Of a stretch of 64,000 nt of DNA, positions 31,517 through 41,555 are shown one piece after another (the stretch's first letter is position 1; each line of letters begins with the position of its first letter). The notes under the pieces are model-generated. The model did not search any database. It had not been told where the DNA came from and saw nothing but the letters and a program-made list of their open reading frames with translations. Source of the stretch: Martinezella rhizogenes (lineage in GTDB: Bacteria > Pseudomonadota > Alphaproteobacteria > Rhizobiales > Rhizobiaceae); assembly GCF_027460065.1 (NCBI RefSeq), contig NZ_JAPYZZ010000008.1:157147-221146 (forward strand), written 5' to 3'. The position numbers and the translations under genes are program-made.

Positions 31517-32083
31517 TTATGAGCCGGCTGCGTCAAGTGCCATATTGAGTGCCAACACATTTACAACGGGCTCGCCCATGAAGCCGAGTTCGGGCGCTTC
31601 GACATGACGCTCGACGAGGGCGCGCAGCGCGGCTTCATCCATGCCCCTTGCCTTCGCAACACGCGGCACCTGGAAATAGGCGGCCTCAGGCGAGACATGC
31701 GGATCAAGGCCGCTGCCCGATGCCGTCACCAGATCGGCGGGAACTTCGGCCGTAGGGTTTTCTGCCTTTGCGGCTTCATAATCCGTCTTCACCCGGTCGA
31801 TGAGCTTAGCGCTCGTCGGGCCGAGATTGGAACCGGACGATGAGGCCGCATTATATCCGTCGCCGGCGGCGGAGGGGCGCCCGTGAAAATAGGTCTCGCC
31901 AGTGAAGGCCTGACCGATCAATTGCGAGCCGACCACCTTGCCATCCTTCTCGATCAGGCTGCCATTGGCCTGAACAGGAAAGAGCGCCTGCGCGAGACCC
32001 GTCATGCCCAGCGGATAGGCAAGGCCGGTAATGGCCGTGGTGGCGAGGATCAGCACCAGTGCGGGACGAAGCTGTCTAAACAT
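31517..32083 (-). CDS. kdpC: KdpC subunit of the potassium-transporting ATPase
   Basis: Single-span subunit that raises ATP affinity and assists assembly of KdpFABC. The membrane segment is near residues 8-30 ([21 protein letters not shown]). The family motifs [20 protein letters not shown] and [14 protein letters not shown] are present. The 188 residues match the usual size. It begins 12 bp after the kdpB stop. Confidence 0.95.
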   Translation of the reverse strand: MFRQLRPALVLILATTAITGLAYPLGMTGLAQALFPVQANGSLIEKDGKVVGSQLIGQAFTGETYFHGRPSAAGDGYNAASSSGSNLGPTSAKLIDRVKTDYEAAKAENPTAEVPADLVTASGSGLDPHVSPEAAYFQVPRVAKARGMDEAALRALVERHVEAPELGFMGEPVVNVLALNMALDAAGS

Positions 32084-32095
32084 TGTCTTTACTCC

Positions 32096-34180
32096 TCAGG
32101 CGAGACCGAGCGCCGTGACGGCGAGGTCGATGAGCTTGATGCCGATGAAGGGAACGATGATGCCGCCGAGACCATAAATGACCAGATTGCGCGACAGGAG
32201 CGCTCCGGCACCGATAGGACGGTATTTGACACCCTTCAGCGACAGCGGGATGAGCGCGATGATGATGAGCGCGTTGAAGATGATCGCCGACAGGATCGCG
32301 CTCTGCGGCGTCGAAAGCCCCATCACGTTGAGGACGCCAAGCTGCGGATAGAGCGCCAGGAACATCGCCGGGATGATGGCGAAATATTTGGCGATGTCGT
32401 TGGCGATGGAGAAGGTCGTCAGCGCACCGCGCGTCATCAGCAACTGCTTGCCGATTTCGACGATCTCGATGAGCTTGGTCGGGTCGCTGTCGAGATCGAC
32501 CATGTTGCCGGCCTCGCGCGCCGCCACCGTGCCGGTATTCATGGCAACACCGACATCAGCCTGCGCCAGCGCCGGCGCGTCATTGGTGCCGTCGCCGCAC
32601 ATGGCGACGAGCTTGCCCTTGGCCTGTTCCTCGCGGATAAGCTCCAGCTTGTTTTCCGGCGTCGCCTGGGCGAGGAAATCATCCACACCTGCTTCCGCTG
32701 CGATGGCGGCGGCGGTCATCGGATTGTCGCCGGTGATCATCACGGTGCGGATGCCCATGCGGCGAAGCTCCGCGAAACGTTCGCGAATGCCGCCCTTGAC
32801 GATATCCTTCAGTTGCACGACGCCGAGCAGCTTGCCATCACGCACGACGGCAAGCGGTGTGCCGCCGGCCTTGGCGATGTCTTCCGCTATTGTGCGGATA
32901 GCCCGCGTAGCGTCCGTTTCGGTTTTGAGGGCAAGCGCCGCATTGCCATGTTGCAGAGCGCCGCCATCGACATAGGTAAGAACCGCATCAACCGCGCCCT
33001 TGCGAATGGAGGCGCCTTCAAAATCGACGCCGCTCATGCGGGTCTGGGCGGTGAAGGGTACGAAAGTGGCGTGCAGCTTCTGCATGTCCCGGGCGCGGAT
33101 GCCGTATTTTTCCTTGGCCAGAACCACGATGGAGCGGCCTTCCGGCGTTTCGTCGGCGAGCGAGGCGAGTTGGGCGGCATCGGCAAGTTCCTGTTCGGAA
33201 ACGCCGGGGATAGGGCGGAACTCGGTCGCCTGCCGGTTGCCAAGCGTGATGGTGCCGGTCTTGTCGAGCAGCAGCGTATCGACGTCACCCGCCGCCTCGA
33301 CGGCGCGGCCGGACATGGCGAGAACGTTGAAACGTACCAGACGGTCCATGCCGGCAATGCCGATGGCAGACAGCAGCGCGCCGATGGTGGTGGGGATGAG
33401 CGTGACGAACAGCGCCACCAGCACGATGATCGGGATGGAACCGCCCGCATAGGCCGCAAAGCTCGGAATGGTCGCGGTGGCGAGAACGAAGATCAGCGTC
33501 ATGCCCGCAAGCAAGATGTTGAGCGCGATCTCGTTTGGTGTCTTCTGGCGCTCGGCACCTTCGACCAGCGAAATCATCCGGTCGAGGAAGGTTGAGCCGG
33601 CAGCGGCGGTGATGCGAACGCGGATCCAGTCCGACAGAACCTGCGTGCCGCCGGTAACAGCCGAGCGGTCGCCGCCGGATTCGCGGATGACGGGGGCGGA
33701 TTCGCCTGTGATCGCCGCCTCGTTGACGGAGGCGACACCCTCGATGACTTCACCGTCGGAGGGGATGATATCGCCTGCTTCGACGAGAACGACATCGTTC
33801 ACCTTCAGGCTGTCGCCCGCAACCATTTTATACTGGCTGCGATCATCGCCGTTTAGAAGTTTCGCCTGGGTTTCCGTGCGGGTCTTGCGCAGGGAATCCG
33901 CCTGCGCCTTTCCGCGCCCTTCGGCGACGGCTTCAGCGAAATTGGCAAACAGCACGGTGAACCAGAGCCAGAGATTGATCTGGAAGGAAAAGGCGAGATT
34001 GGTGCCGCCAGTGATGAGATCGCGGATGAACAGCACCGTTGTCAGCACCGACACCGTCGCCACCACGAACATGACCGGGTTGCGCGCAAGCGTGCGCGGG
34101 TTGAGCTTTTTGAATGCGTCGGCGATGGCCGACACGAGAATGCGAGAATCGAGGATGCTCGCTTGTTTGGACTGGCTCAT
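32096..34180 (-). CDS. kdpB: KdpB, catalytic P-type ATPase subunit
   Basis: ATP-hydrolysing subunit of the high-affinity potassium pump. Motifs: [10 protein letters not shown] (actuator domain), phosphorylated Asp306 in LLLDKTGT, and [10 protein letters not shown] (hinge), with membrane helices at both ends. I set the start at ATG 34180 ([10 protein letters not shown]), with GGAG seven bases upstream; an in-frame start 24 codons earlier lies in the non-conserved gap. The resulting 694 residues are close to the E. coli 682. It follows the 54-residue small ORF by 43 bp. Confidence 0.96.
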   Translation of the reverse strand: MSQSKQASILDSRILVSAIADAFKKLNPRTLARNPVMFVVATVSVLTTVLFIRDLITGGTNLAFSFQINLWLWFTVLFANFAEAVAEGRGKAQADSLRKTRTETQAKLLNGDDRSQYKMVAGDSLKVNDVVLVEAGDIIPSDGEVIEGVASVNEAAITGESAPVIRESGGDRSAVTGGTQVLSDWIRVRITAAAGSTFLDRMISLVEGAERQKTPNEIALNILLAGMTLIFVLATATIPSFAAYAGGSIPIIVLVALFVTLIPTTIGALLSAIGIAGMDRLVRFNVLAMSGRAVEAAGDVDTLLLDKTGTITLGNRQATEFRPIPGVSEQELADAAQLASLADETPEGRSIVVLAKEKYGIRARDMQKLHATFVPFTAQTRMSGVDFEGASIRKGAVDAVLTYVDGGALQHGNAALALKTETDATRAIRTIAEDIAKAGGTPLAVVRDGKLLGVVQLKDIVKGGIRERFAELRRMGIRTVMITGDNPMTAAAIAAEAGVDDFLAQATPENKLELIREEQAKGKLVAMCGDGTNDAPALAQADVGVAMNTGTVAAREAGNMVDLDSDPTKLIEIVEIGKQLLMTRGALTTFSIANDIAKYFAIIPAMFLALYPQLGVLNVMGLSTPQSAILSAIIFNALIIIALIPLSLKGVKYRPIGAGALLSRNLVIYGLGGIIVPFIGIKLIDLAVTALGLA

Positions 34181-34223
34181 GAAGAGGCTCCAGCGTTTGA
34201 AACAGGGCGACCGAGGCGGTCGA

Positions 34224-34388
34224 TCAGCCCGTGATAACTTCGAGAGCAACAACGGCGGCGAACAGAGCCGCCATCATCGCAAGAATGAGATTGGAGGCGC
34301 ACCAGCCGCCGGGCGTGGCGCTCCCTTTGAAGGGAGCGCCTTTGCGGGCGGGAACGATGCGGTTACGTCGAGATACGTCATCATTCAT
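34224..34388 (-). CDS. Small membrane protein encoded between kdpA and kdpB
   Basis: A 54-residue ORF, ATG 34388 to TGA 34224. The start lies 9 bp after the kdpA stop, and the ribosome binding site TGAGGTG includes that stop codon. The first 30 residues are basic and Gly/Pro-containing ([17 protein letters not shown] then GSATPGGWC), followed by one clear membrane helix ([20 protein letters not shown]). This predicts a single-span protein with a positively charged, cytoplasmic N-terminus. The classical kdp operon has no gene here, and I recognise no family. A role with the KdpFABC complex is suggested by position only. Confidence 0.72.
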   Translation of the reverse strand: MNDDVSRRNRIVPARKGAPFKGSATPGGWCASNLILAMMAALFAAVVALEVITG

Positions 34389-34397
34389 GGCATCACC

Positions 34398-36101
34398 TCA
34401 GAAGAGCTGGCCTGCCGCCATGACCAGGTGTTCGGCAACTGGGCCGAGCGCGAGTGCCGGCAGGAAGGTGAGACCACCGACAATCAGGATCGTGCCGACA
34501 AGCAGGCCAACGAACAGCGGGCCATCTGTCGGAAAGGTGCCTGCCGAGGCGGGAACGGTCTTCTTGGTGACCAGCGAGCCGGCAATCGCGAGCGCCGGAA
34601 TGATGACCAGAAAACGCCCCATCAGCATGCCGAAACCCAGGGTGATGTTGTACCAGGTGGTATTGCCGGTCAGACCGCCGAAAGCCGAGCCGTTATTGGC
34701 CGCTGCCGAGGTATAGGCATAGAGGATTTCGGAGAAGCCATGCGGCCCGGCCGTTCCGATCGACGCTACCGCCGAGGGTAGAACCGTGGCCGTTGCCGTA
34801 AACGCCAGCATGGCGAGCGGCAGGCAGAGAATGGCCAGAACCGCCATCTTCATTTCCTTGGCCTCGATCTTCTTGCCGAGATATTCCGGCGTGCGGCCGA
34901 CCATCAGCCCCGCCACGAAGATGGCAATGACGATGAAGAGCAGAATGCCGTAGAAACCCGCGCCCACGCCACCGACGATCACTTCGCCCAGCTGCATATT
35001 GATAAGCGGGATAAGACCACCCAGCGCCGTGAAGCTGCCATGCATGGCATTGACCGCGCCACAGGATGCGGCCGTGGTGATCACCGCAAAGAGCGACGAG
35101 AGCGCCACGCCGAAGCGGACCTCCTTGCCCTCCATGTTACCACCAGCGAGACCAAAGCCGTGCATCAGCGGGTTTCCGGCCGCTTCCGCCCAATAGGTGA
35201 CGGCGACGCCAGCGATGAACAGCACACCCATGGCGGCAAGGATCGCCCAGCCCTGGCGCTGGTTACCGACCATGCGGCCGAAGACATTGGTGAAGGCCGC
35301 GCCGATCGCGAAGATCGACACCATCTGGATCATGTTGGAGATGGCGTCCGGGTTCTCGAAGGGATGCGCGGAATTGGCATTGAAGAAACCGCCGCCATTG
35401 GTGCCAAGCATCTTGATCGCCAGCTGCGACGCCACGGGGCCGACGGCAATCGTCTGCTGCGCGCCTTCCAGCGTCTGCGCCGTGACATAGGGCCCAAGCG
35501 TTTGCGGCACGCCGAGCCACACATAAACGAGTGTGAGAATAATGCAGAGCGGCAGGAGCACGTAGAGCGTGGAGCGGACCATATCCACCCAGAAGTTGCC
35601 GATGGCCTTGCCGGAGGCACGCGAGAAAGCGCGGATGAGGCCGATGGCGATCGCCATGCCCGTGGCGGCCGAGACGAAATTCTGCACGGTGAGACCGGCC
35701 ATCTGGGTCAGATAGGACAGGGTGCTTTCGCCGCCGTAATTCTGCCAGTTGGTATTGGTGACGAAGCTGACCGCCGTATTGAAGGACAATTCAGGCCCGA
35801 CGGCCGGCATCCCCTGCGGGTTATAGGGCAACACGGCCTGAAAGCGCATCAGCGCATAAAGCAGGGCAAAACCAAGAAGGTTGAAAAGAAGCATGGAAAA
35901 CGCATAGGTCGTCCAGTGCTGCTCCTCGCGCTCGCTGGTGCCGGCAAGGGCGTAGAGACCGCGCTCGACGGGTGCGAGAACCGGCGACAGCAGGGTGCGG
36001 TCACCATTAAAGACACGCGCCATGTAAAAGCCGAGCGGCTTCACTAGCGCAAAAACGATCCCGCAGAAAAGCAGGACCTGAAACCATCCATTGAGGGTCA
36101 T
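34398..36101 (-). CDS. kdpA: KdpA, potassium-selective channel-like subunit
   Basis: Membrane subunit carrying the potassium pathway of KdpFABC. The four selectivity-filter regions are visible: [44 protein letters not shown] and [13 protein letters not shown]. About ten hydrophobic helices surround them. Length 567 is close to E. coli (557). It starts at ATG 36101, 32 bp after the kdpF stop. Confidence 0.97.
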   Translation of the reverse strand: MTLNGWFQVLLFCGIVFALVKPLGFYMARVFNGDRTLLSPVLAPVERGLYALAGTSEREEQHWTTYAFSMLLFNLLGFALLYALMRFQAVLPYNPQGMPAVGPELSFNTAVSFVTNTNWQNYGGESTLSYLTQMAGLTVQNFVSAATGMAIAIGLIRAFSRASGKAIGNFWVDMVRSTLYVLLPLCIILTLVYVWLGVPQTLGPYVTAQTLEGAQQTIAVGPVASQLAIKMLGTNGGGFFNANSAHPFENPDAISNMIQMVSIFAIGAAFTNVFGRMVGNQRQGWAILAAMGVLFIAGVAVTYWAEAAGNPLMHGFGLAGGNMEGKEVRFGVALSSLFAVITTAASCGAVNAMHGSFTALGGLIPLINMQLGEVIVGGVGAGFYGILLFIVIAIFVAGLMVGRTPEYLGKKIEAKEMKMAVLAILCLPLAMLAFTATATVLPSAVASIGTAGPHGFSEILYAYTSAAANNGSAFGGLTGNTTWYNITLGFGMLMGRFLVIIPALAIAGSLVTKKTVPASAGTFPTDGPLFVGLLVGTILIVGGLTFLPALALGPVAEHLVMAAGQLF

Positions 36102-36133
36102 GGTACTTTAACTTTCAATAGCCGTCGCTTCGG

Positions 36134-36223
36134 TCAAAAGCGTTCGGGGCGAATGAGAGCATAGGTGAGATAGGCGGCGATAAAGATCGTGACGGCGCCG
36201 CTCAGGATGTAATCGAAGGTCAT
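36134..36223 (-). CDS. kdpF: KdpF, small stabilising subunit
   Basis: A 29-residue single-span peptide (starts MTFDYILSGAVTIFIAAY, ends RPERF) directly upstream of kdpA, as in KdpFABC operons, where KdpF stabilises the complex. The size, the hydrophobic core, and the P-E-x-F ending are typical. GGAGG lies eight bases before the ATG. Confidence 0.93.
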   Translation of the reverse strand: MTFDYILSGAVTIFIAAYLTYALIRPERF

Positions 36224-36235
36224 AGCAGCCTCCGC

Positions 36236-36319
36236 CTAAAGCCGGTCGCAGGCGCGCGTATAGGCAAAGCAGAGGGCGAAAAATACCGTCGCTGCACCAA
36301 TCAGAATAACGTCCATCAT
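36236..36319 (-). CDS. 27-residue membrane peptide, first gene of the kdp transcript
   Basis: A tiny ORF from ATG 36319 (or the adjacent ATG 36316) to TAG 36236, twelve bp before kdpF. It begins MMDVILIGAATVFFALCFAY and ends with a charged CDRL tail. AAGGAG lies eight bases before the first ATG. The size, a single membrane helix and position suggest another accessory peptide of the potassium pump, not a second KdpF, since the C-terminal ending differs. A longer in-frame start at 36442 is possible but lacks a ribosome binding site. The function is not established. Confidence 0.7.
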   Translation of the reverse strand: MMDVILIGAATVFFALCFAYTRACDRL

Positions 36320-36443
36320 CGATGAGACTCCTTTTTCATCTGGGAGCCGGACAGGAAGAAAAGCGCCGCCATGTGGGACGCCGCTTTTCATTCTTTCTGG
36401 CTGAGAAGGGAACACCATCCCTTCCCGAACAGAAGAATGCACC

Positions 36444-36462
36444 CGAACCGCATAAAGGTTCG
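36444..36462. promoter_or_regulatory. Inverted repeat upstream of the kdp operon
   Basis: CGAACC (36444-36449), GCATAAA, GGTTCG (36457-36462): a perfect 6-7-6 repeat about 125 bp before the first kdp small ORF. It may be a regulator site or a leader hairpin. Confidence 0.4.
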
Positions 36463-36476
36463 AGACGGCCGCAGAT

Positions 36477-36503
36477 GGAATAAAATAGGAATCCTATAGG
36501 AAT
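36477..36503 (-). promoter_or_regulatory. Candidate KdpE operator: three direct repeats 11 bp apart
   Basis: ATTCC occurs on the kdp coding strand three times with exact 11 bp spacing (plus-strand GGAAT at 36477, 36488 and 36499); two copies extend to ATTCCTAT. One-turn-spaced direct repeats are the usual binding pattern of OmpR-family dimers, and KdpE is the OmpR-type regulator of this operon. The repeats lie about 160-185 bp upstream of the first kdp ORF and just beyond the end of ansA. Confidence 0.5.
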
Positions 36504-36551
36504 TTCGATACCCGCGGAGACGGGCATCCTTTCCACGTCCTAATCCGCTTC

Positions 36552-37505
36552 TTAGTGTGAGAGCGGCTCGCCAAAGGCAGACAGGATGGTTTCTGCCGGG
36601 CTGTTGTCGGCGAGCAGCGCTGCCAGCAGAATGCGGGCCTGCCCTGGCCGAAGCGTGGATGAATGCACCGCGCCCACAGCTACGAGATCATGTCCACCAC
36701 CGCCGCCGCCATAACTTGCGACCAGCTGTCCTTCCGGCACACGGCTGGAAACCACGACCGGAACGCTGCGCTCTGCGCAGCGCTTCACCGCGTCAGCAAT
36801 AAGCGGATTGGCATTGCCGGAACCGAGTGCGGCAAGCACGATACCTTTTGCACCAGCTTCAAGGCTCGCATCGATATGGGTCGCGTCGCAGCCGGGATGA
36901 ATGGCGACGATATCGACCCTGATATCCGTGACGGGAGCAGCAAGCGTCAATGCTGCGGCCTGGACCAGCGGTCGCGCCGAACGGAAGGCATCCGCCGCAT
37001 CCGCACTCAGCTTGTAAAGCCCCCAGGCCGGCAGACAGCGGCCACCGAAGGAAAGCAGCACACCCTTCTCAGCATTCCGCTGATCGAGCGCTGTTTCTAT
37101 GGCCCGGGCCAGATTGGCCGGTCCGTCCGCTTGCTTGTGGTCCGCCGTAAATTGCGCGCCGGTGAAGACCACCGGTTTGGCAAGGGTGTGCTGCAGATGG
37201 ACGAGCAGCGAGGATTCTTCCATCGCGTCGGTTCCATGCAGAACGACGATGCCCGCCACGGCGGGATCGCTGAGTTCGATGCCAACGGCATCGCTGATAC
37301 GCTGCATGTCGGCCAATGTCAGGCTGGACGAATCCTTCGCCATCAGGTTGACAGGCTTCAGCCGGGCGTTGATTTGCGGCACCAGCGCCAGCAGGTCCTC
37401 GCCGGAAAGGGTCGGGGTGCTGGCGCCATCGGCGCCGCGCCGGCTGGCGATGGTGCCACCGGTGGCGATGACCGCCACCAGTGGGGATATGCCCTGCCCG
37501 CTCAA
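36552..37505 (-). CDS. ansA: L-asparaginase
   Basis: Hydrolyses asparagine to aspartate and ammonia. The 317-residue protein has both conserved threonine motifs: ATGGTIAS with Thr15, and HGTDAMEES with Thr92-Asp93, plus the Ser in KDSSSLT near residue 59-61. No signal peptide is visible, so it should be cytoplasmic. Its start overlaps the stop of the permease gene by 4 bp (37502-37505), placing import and hydrolysis on one transcript. Whether it belongs to the type I or II affinity class is not decided here. Confidence 0.93.
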   Translation of the reverse strand: MSGQGISPLVAVIATGGTIASRRGADGASTPTLSGEDLLALVPQINARLKPVNLMAKDSSSLTLADMQRISDAVGIELSDPAVAGIVVLHGTDAMEESSLLVHLQHTLAKPVVFTGAQFTADHKQADGPANLARAIETALDQRNAEKGVLLSFGGRCLPAWGLYKLSADAADAFRSARPLVQAAALTLAAPVTDIRVDIVAIHPGCDATHIDASLEAGAKGIVLAALGSGNANPLIADAVKRCAERSVPVVVSSRVPEGQLVASYGGGGGGHDLVAVGAVHSSTLRPGQARILLAALLADNSPAETILSAFGEPLSH

Positions 37506-38959
37506 TGCGACGCTCCCGATCCTGCCCGTTCAGCGGCCAGTCGATAGATGCGGTCGCGCAGCAGATACCAGCCGATGACCAGCGCCGGGATGATCACGAT
37601 CAGCGAAGCGATCGTCCACGAGCCGACGGGATAGTCGAAGGCCATCAGCACCAGCACACCGAACAGGAAGATGAGCGTGAGGATGCCGGTATAGGGCGCG
37701 CCGAACATGCGGAAATCCGGACGCGCGATCTCACCGCGCTGCGAAAGCTGCCAGAGCTTCAGCTGGCAGAGCACGATGACGGCCCATGCGCAGATGATGC
37801 CGAGTGCCGAAAGGTTGAGCGCGATCTCGAAGGCAGAAGATGGAACGACCGCGTTCAAGGCAACGCCGAGAACCGTGACGACGGCGGTGACCGCAATGCC
37901 GCCATAGGGTACGCCGTTCTTGTTCATCTTTGCGAGCGCTGCCGGAGCCGAGCCGGAAACCGCCATGGAGTGCAGAATGCGGCCGGTGGAATAAAGACCG
38001 GCATTCAGCGAGGACAATACGGCTGTCAGAACCACGAGGTTCATGATCACGTCAGCGCCCTCTACACCGATGGAGCCGAAGAAGGTGACGAAGGGGCTCT
38101 CACCGGCCTTGTAGGCGGTGTAGGGCAGAAGCAGCGTGAACAGCAGCACCGAACCGACGTAAAACACCACAAGGCGTAGAACGACGGCGCGGATGGCGCG
38201 GGGCATGACCTTGCGCGGGTCTTCGGTTTCACCCGCCGCCGTGCCGATCAGCTCGATCGAGGCATAAGCGAAGACGACACCCTGTATGATCACGAAGGCC
38301 GGCAGAATGCCGTTCGGGAAAAAGCCGCCATTGTCCGTAATCAGGCTAAAGCCGGTGACGTGTCCTTCGATGGGCGTGCCGAAAATAACGAAGTAGACGC
38401 CAACGACGAGGAAAATGGCGAGCGCAAGAACCTTGATCAGGCTGAACCAGAACTCCAGTTCGCCGAAGACCTTGACCGACAGCATGTTCATCGCCAGCAC
38501 GACGACGAGCGCGGTCATCGCAAACACCCACTGATCGATGCCTGCAAGCCAGGGCACGTATTGTTTAAAGAAATTCATATAGAGCGCGACGGCGGTCACG
38601 TCAGCCACCGAGGTCATGGCCCAGTTCAGCCAATACATCCAGCCGGCCGCAAAGGCCATTTTCTCGCCGTAGAATTCACGGGCATAGGAGACGAAGGAAC
38701 CGGAGCTCGGGCGATGCATGATCAGCTCGCCGAGCGCGCGCAGCACCAGAAACGCGAAGAAACCGCAAAGCGCATAAACGAAAACCAGCGCCGGACCAGC
38801 CTGAGCGAGACGCCCACCGGCACCCAGAAAGAGCCCCGTGCCGATGGCGCCACCGATGGCGATCATCTGGATTTGGCGCGGCTTCAGGGCTTTATGGTAA
38901 CCGAGATCCTCCTCGATGAAGACCTCACGTTCGGCGGGTGCCGTTTTTCCAGAATGCAT
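37502..38959 (-). CDS. ansP: AnsP-like amino acid permease
   Basis: APC-superfamily proton symporter of about 12 helices and 485 residues. The N-terminal [20 protein letters not shown], then FLGAGGRL, and [15 protein letters not shown] closely resemble E. coli AnsP, the asparagine permease, and the wider GABA/lysine permease group. Coupling to asparaginase by a 4 bp overlap and the divergent aspartase support asparagine as substrate. GGGAGGATAAATCC precedes the ATG at 38959. The divergent region to aspA carries a likely operator. Confidence 0.9.
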   Translation of the reverse strand: MHSGKTAPAEREVFIEEDLGYHKALKPRQIQMIAIGGAIGTGLFLGAGGRLAQAGPALVFVYALCGFFAFLVLRALGELIMHRPSSGSFVSYAREFYGEKMAFAAGWMYWLNWAMTSVADVTAVALYMNFFKQYVPWLAGIDQWVFAMTALVVVLAMNMLSVKVFGELEFWFSLIKVLALAIFLVVGVYFVIFGTPIEGHVTGFSLITDNGGFFPNGILPAFVIIQGVVFAYASIELIGTAAGETEDPRKVMPRAIRAVVLRLVVFYVGSVLLFTLLLPYTAYKAGESPFVTFFGSIGVEGADVIMNLVVLTAVLSSLNAGLYSTGRILHSMAVSGSAPAALAKMNKNGVPYGGIAVTAVVTVLGVALNAVVPSSAFEIALNLSALGIICAWAVIVLCQLKLWQLSQRGEIARPDFRMFGAPYTGILTLIFLFGVLVLMAFDYPVGSWTIASLIVIIPALVIGWYLLRDRIYRLAAERAGSGASH

Positions 38960-39174
38960 GGATTTATCCTCCCGATAAAACGCTTGTAATCGGCAATAAG
39001 CCGGAAATCAAAGTGGAACTGGCGTCGTCCCCAGGGCTGGAAACATGGCCAGCGAATACATGCATGCTGTAAAGCTGCATGACAGATTTTTGCCCTCATA
39101 ATGGCAGATAATGCCGTTCGTCAAGGGTATTCGATATGATTGACCTTCTCCTCCACCAAGATTAAGGTCGAAAA

Positions 39175-39197
39175 ATCTGTAAGACAGCTTTACAGAT
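39175..39197. promoter_or_regulatory. Candidate operator in the ansP/aspA divergent promoter
   Basis: A perfect 8-7-8 inverted repeat, ATCTGTAA (39175-39182) and TTACAGAT (39190-39197). Nested in it is CTGTAAGACAG (39177-39187), which fits the TGT-N3-ACA type of FadR-subfamily GntR sites. A related half-site pair, CTGTAAAG...GACAG, occurs nearer ansP at about 39066-39085. The GntR gene encoded after aspA is the obvious candidate to bind. Confidence 0.55.
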
Positions 39198-39229
39198 ATT
39201 ACAACACTTAAAAGCCAGTGGAGGAAAAA

Positions 39230-40663
39230 GTGAGTGTGACGCGCAGGGAGCATGATTTGCTCGGGACGAAGGAAATTCCGGCTGATGTCTATTGGGGCGT
39301 GCACACGGCGCGTGCCGTGGAAAACTTCAAGATCACCGGGGTAACCATTGGCCACAACCCTTATCTCGTCAGGGGACTGGCCTATGTGAAGGAGGCGGCC
39401 GCACGCGCAAATCACGAACTCGGCCTGCTGGATAAGGAGCGCATGGAGGCGATCGCGGAAGCTTGCCGCGAAATCCGCGCCGGCGCGCTGCACGAGCAAT
39501 TCGTGGTCGATGAAATCCAGGGCGGAGCCGGCACCTCCACCAACATGAACGCCAATGAGGTCATCGCCAACCGCGCTCTTGAATTGCTCGGTCACGAAAA
39601 AGGCGATTATGCCCGTCTTCATCCCAATGACCATGTCAATCTCAGCCAGTCGACCAACGACGCCTATCCGACGGCGATCAATGTCGGGCTGATCGAGGCG
39701 ATCGACGATCTGGCGGCCTCCATGGGCTTGCTGAAAGACGCCTTCGACCGCAAAGCGCAGGAATTTGCCGGCTTCATCAAGATCGGTCGCACCCAGCTGC
39801 AGGACGCCGTACCGATGACACTCGGCCAGGAATTCCGCACTTTCGTGGTGATGCTCGGCGAAGATCAGGCCCGCCTGATCGAATCCGCCGCCCTGCTGCA
39901 CGAGATCAATCTCGGCGCCACCGCCATCGGCACCGGGCTCAATGCGCCGCGCGGTTATGCCGAGCTTGCCTGCCAGCATCTGGCTGAGCTGACCGGACGG
40001 CCGCTGGTCACGGCCGCGGACCTGATCGAAGCCACACAGGATCCCGGCGCCTTCGTGCACCTTTCCGGCGTGCTGAAACGCGTTGCCGTCAAGCTGTCGA
40101 AGACCTGCAACGACCTTCGCCTGCTCTCCTCCGGCCCCCGCGCCGGCATCGGCGAGATCACCCTGCCCTCCGTCCAGGCGGGTTCCAGCATCATGCCGGG
40201 CAAGATCAACCCTGTTATTCCCGAAGTGGTCAACCAGGTTGCCTATGCGGTGATCGGCAACGACATCACCATCACCATGGCAGCCGAAGCCGGGCAACTG
40301 CAGTTGAACGCCTTCGAGCCGATCATCGTGCGGGCTTTGTCGCAGAGCATCAGCCAGCTCAGCGCCGCCTGCCGCACATTGGCGGAACGCTGCGTTGAGG
40401 GCATCGTCGCAAATCCCGGCATCATGGCGCAGCGCGTGGAAGAATCGATCGGTCTCGCCACCGCGCTCAATCCGCTGATCGGTTATTACGCAGCGACGGA
40501 AGTGGCGAAGGAAGCGCTTGCCAGCGGCCGCACCGTGCCGCAGGTGGTTCTGGAACGGGGTTATCTGACGGAAGCGCAATTGCAGCAGGCGCTGAGCCCG
40601 CGGCATCTTGCCAACCTTCCCGCCATTGCCGTTACGGCTGGCGAAGCCGATCTTCGCCGATGA
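39230..40663 (+). CDS. aspA: Aspartate ammonia-lyase (aspartase)
   Basis: Converts aspartate to fumarate and ammonia, completing asparagine breakdown started by the divergent ansP-ansA pair. The fumarase/aspartase signature GSSIMPGKINPV is present, with QGGAGTSTNMNANEVIANRA and RTQLQDAVPMTLGQEF. I set the start at GTG 39230 (MSVTRREHDLLG) because GGAGGA lies four to nine bases before it; GTG 39218 would overlap that site. The resulting 477 residues match known aspartases. Its 3' end overlaps the convergent GntR gene by 32 bp. Confidence 0.94.
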   Translation: MSVTRREHDLLGTKEIPADVYWGVHTARAVENFKITGVTIGHNPYLVRGLAYVKEAAARANHELGLLDKERMEAIAEACREIRAGALHEQFVVDEIQGGAGTSTNMNANEVIANRALELLGHEKGDYARLHPNDHVNLSQSTNDAYPTAINVGLIEAIDDLAASMGLLKDAFDRKAQEFAGFIKIGRTQLQDAVPMTLGQEFRTFVVMLGEDQARLIESAALLHEINLGATAIGTGLNAPRGYAELACQHLAELTGRPLVTAADLIEATQDPGAFVHLSGVLKRVAVKLSKTCNDLRLLSSGPRAGIGEITLPSVQAGSSIMPGKINPVIPEVVNQVAYAVIGNDITITMAAEAGQLQLNAFEPIIVRALSQSISQLSAACRTLAERCVEGIVANPGIMAQRVEESIGLATALNPLIGYYAATEVAKEALASGRTVPQVVLERGYLTEAQLQQALSPRHLANLPAIAVTAGEADLRR

Positions 40664-41366
40664 TCGTCGTCACCACCTGCTTCACCTGGCCGAGGTGAAT
40701 CTCCATCGCCTCACGCGCCTCGGGTGCTGAATTCCGCCGGATCGCTTCGACGATCCGGCGGTGCTCGAAATTCGAGGCGACACGGCGGCCCGCCATCAGA
40801 TTGACCATCTCGGACTGCTGGGAAAGCGCTTCACGGGCATCGGCCACCACCTTCGCGAATAGTCCATTGGCCGAAGCTTCCGCGATGGCGCAGTGAAATT
40901 GCCCGTCGAGCAACACCCAGGGATGCGGCCTCTCTTCGGCTTCCATCCGGTCGCAGAGGTGCAGCAGAGTTGCCAATTGCGCATCCGTGCGCCGCAGTGC
41001 CGCCCACCCGGCGGCCGGCACCTCGATGAAGGGCCGGGCCTCGATCAGATCGCGGGCGGAATAGGCGCCATAACTCAATTCGGAAGGCGGCGTCGGCGTC
41101 ATCACATAAGTACCGCTGCCGGTGCGGGTCTGCGTCAGGCCCAGGGTCTGAAGCGAGCGCAGCGCCTCGCGGATGATCGGCCGGCTGACGCCATATCGCA
41201 CCGCCAGGTGGGACTCGGCAGGCAGCCGGGTACCGACCGCAAGCTGCCCCGAGGTAATGGCGGAACGGATATCATCGAACACTGCTTCTGCGGCATTCTT
41301 GCGATTAATCGGCTGTGCCTCCGTTAGCCAATCCGACAACCCGCCCATCTTCAAGCCCTCCGACAC
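40632..41366 (-). CDS. GntR-family regulator, FadR/FCD subfamily
   Basis: A 244-residue DNA-binding regulator. The winged helix is at about residues 22-90 (ITSGQLAVGTRLPAESHLAVRYGVSRPIIREALRSLQTLG is summarised by LPAES and SRPIIREAL), and the FCD effector domain at about 105-235 has the usual metal-binding histidines and acidic residues (DGQFHCAIAEAS, FEHRRIVEAI). Position next to aspA and the palindrome between ansP and aspA make it the probable repressor of asparagine or aspartate use. Confidence 0.88.
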   Translation of the reverse strand: MSEGLKMGGLSDWLTEAQPINRKNAAEAVFDDIRSAITSGQLAVGTRLPAESHLAVRYGVSRPIIREALRSLQTLGLTQTRTGSGTYVMTPTPPSELSYGAYSARDLIEARPFIEVPAAGWAALRRTDAQLATLLHLCDRMEAEERPHPWVLLDGQFHCAIAEASANGLFAKVVADAREALSQQSEMVNLMAGRRVASNFEHRRIVEAIRRNSAPEAREAMEIHLGQVKQVVTTIIGEDRLRQP

Positions 41367-41519
41367 CCCAATGTGATCCGCAATATCGGCGACATACGGA
41401 TTCGATATGCAAGATCATGCGGCGTCCGAAAACAAAAGGACGGCCACCGCTCTCGCAGCTAAGCCGACCTTCCTAACATTATCCTGCCCATGGGAACAAC
41501 GACGGCGGATATTTTTATG

Positions 41520-41545
41520 GGAGTGAGGGGTAACGCCCTCACTCC
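41520..41545. terminator. Hairpin after the RND efflux operon
   Basis: A 10 bp perfect stem (GGAGTGAGGG, 41520-41529, with CCCTCACTCC, 41536-41545) and a six-base loop, 10 bp past the stop of the RND pump. There is no T-run on the minus strand, so termination is likely but not certain. Confidence 0.55.
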
Positions 41546-41555
41546 GTTTCCAGTA

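Noticed and set aside
31883..33595. 570-codon plus-strand ORF opposite kdpB and kdpC
   Set aside because: Antisense to well-conserved kdp genes; Asp/Arg/His-rich composition typical of shadow frames.
39008..40606. 532-codon minus-strand ORF opposite aspA
   Set aside because: aspA on the plus strand has all family signatures and a ribosome binding site; the opposite frame has none.
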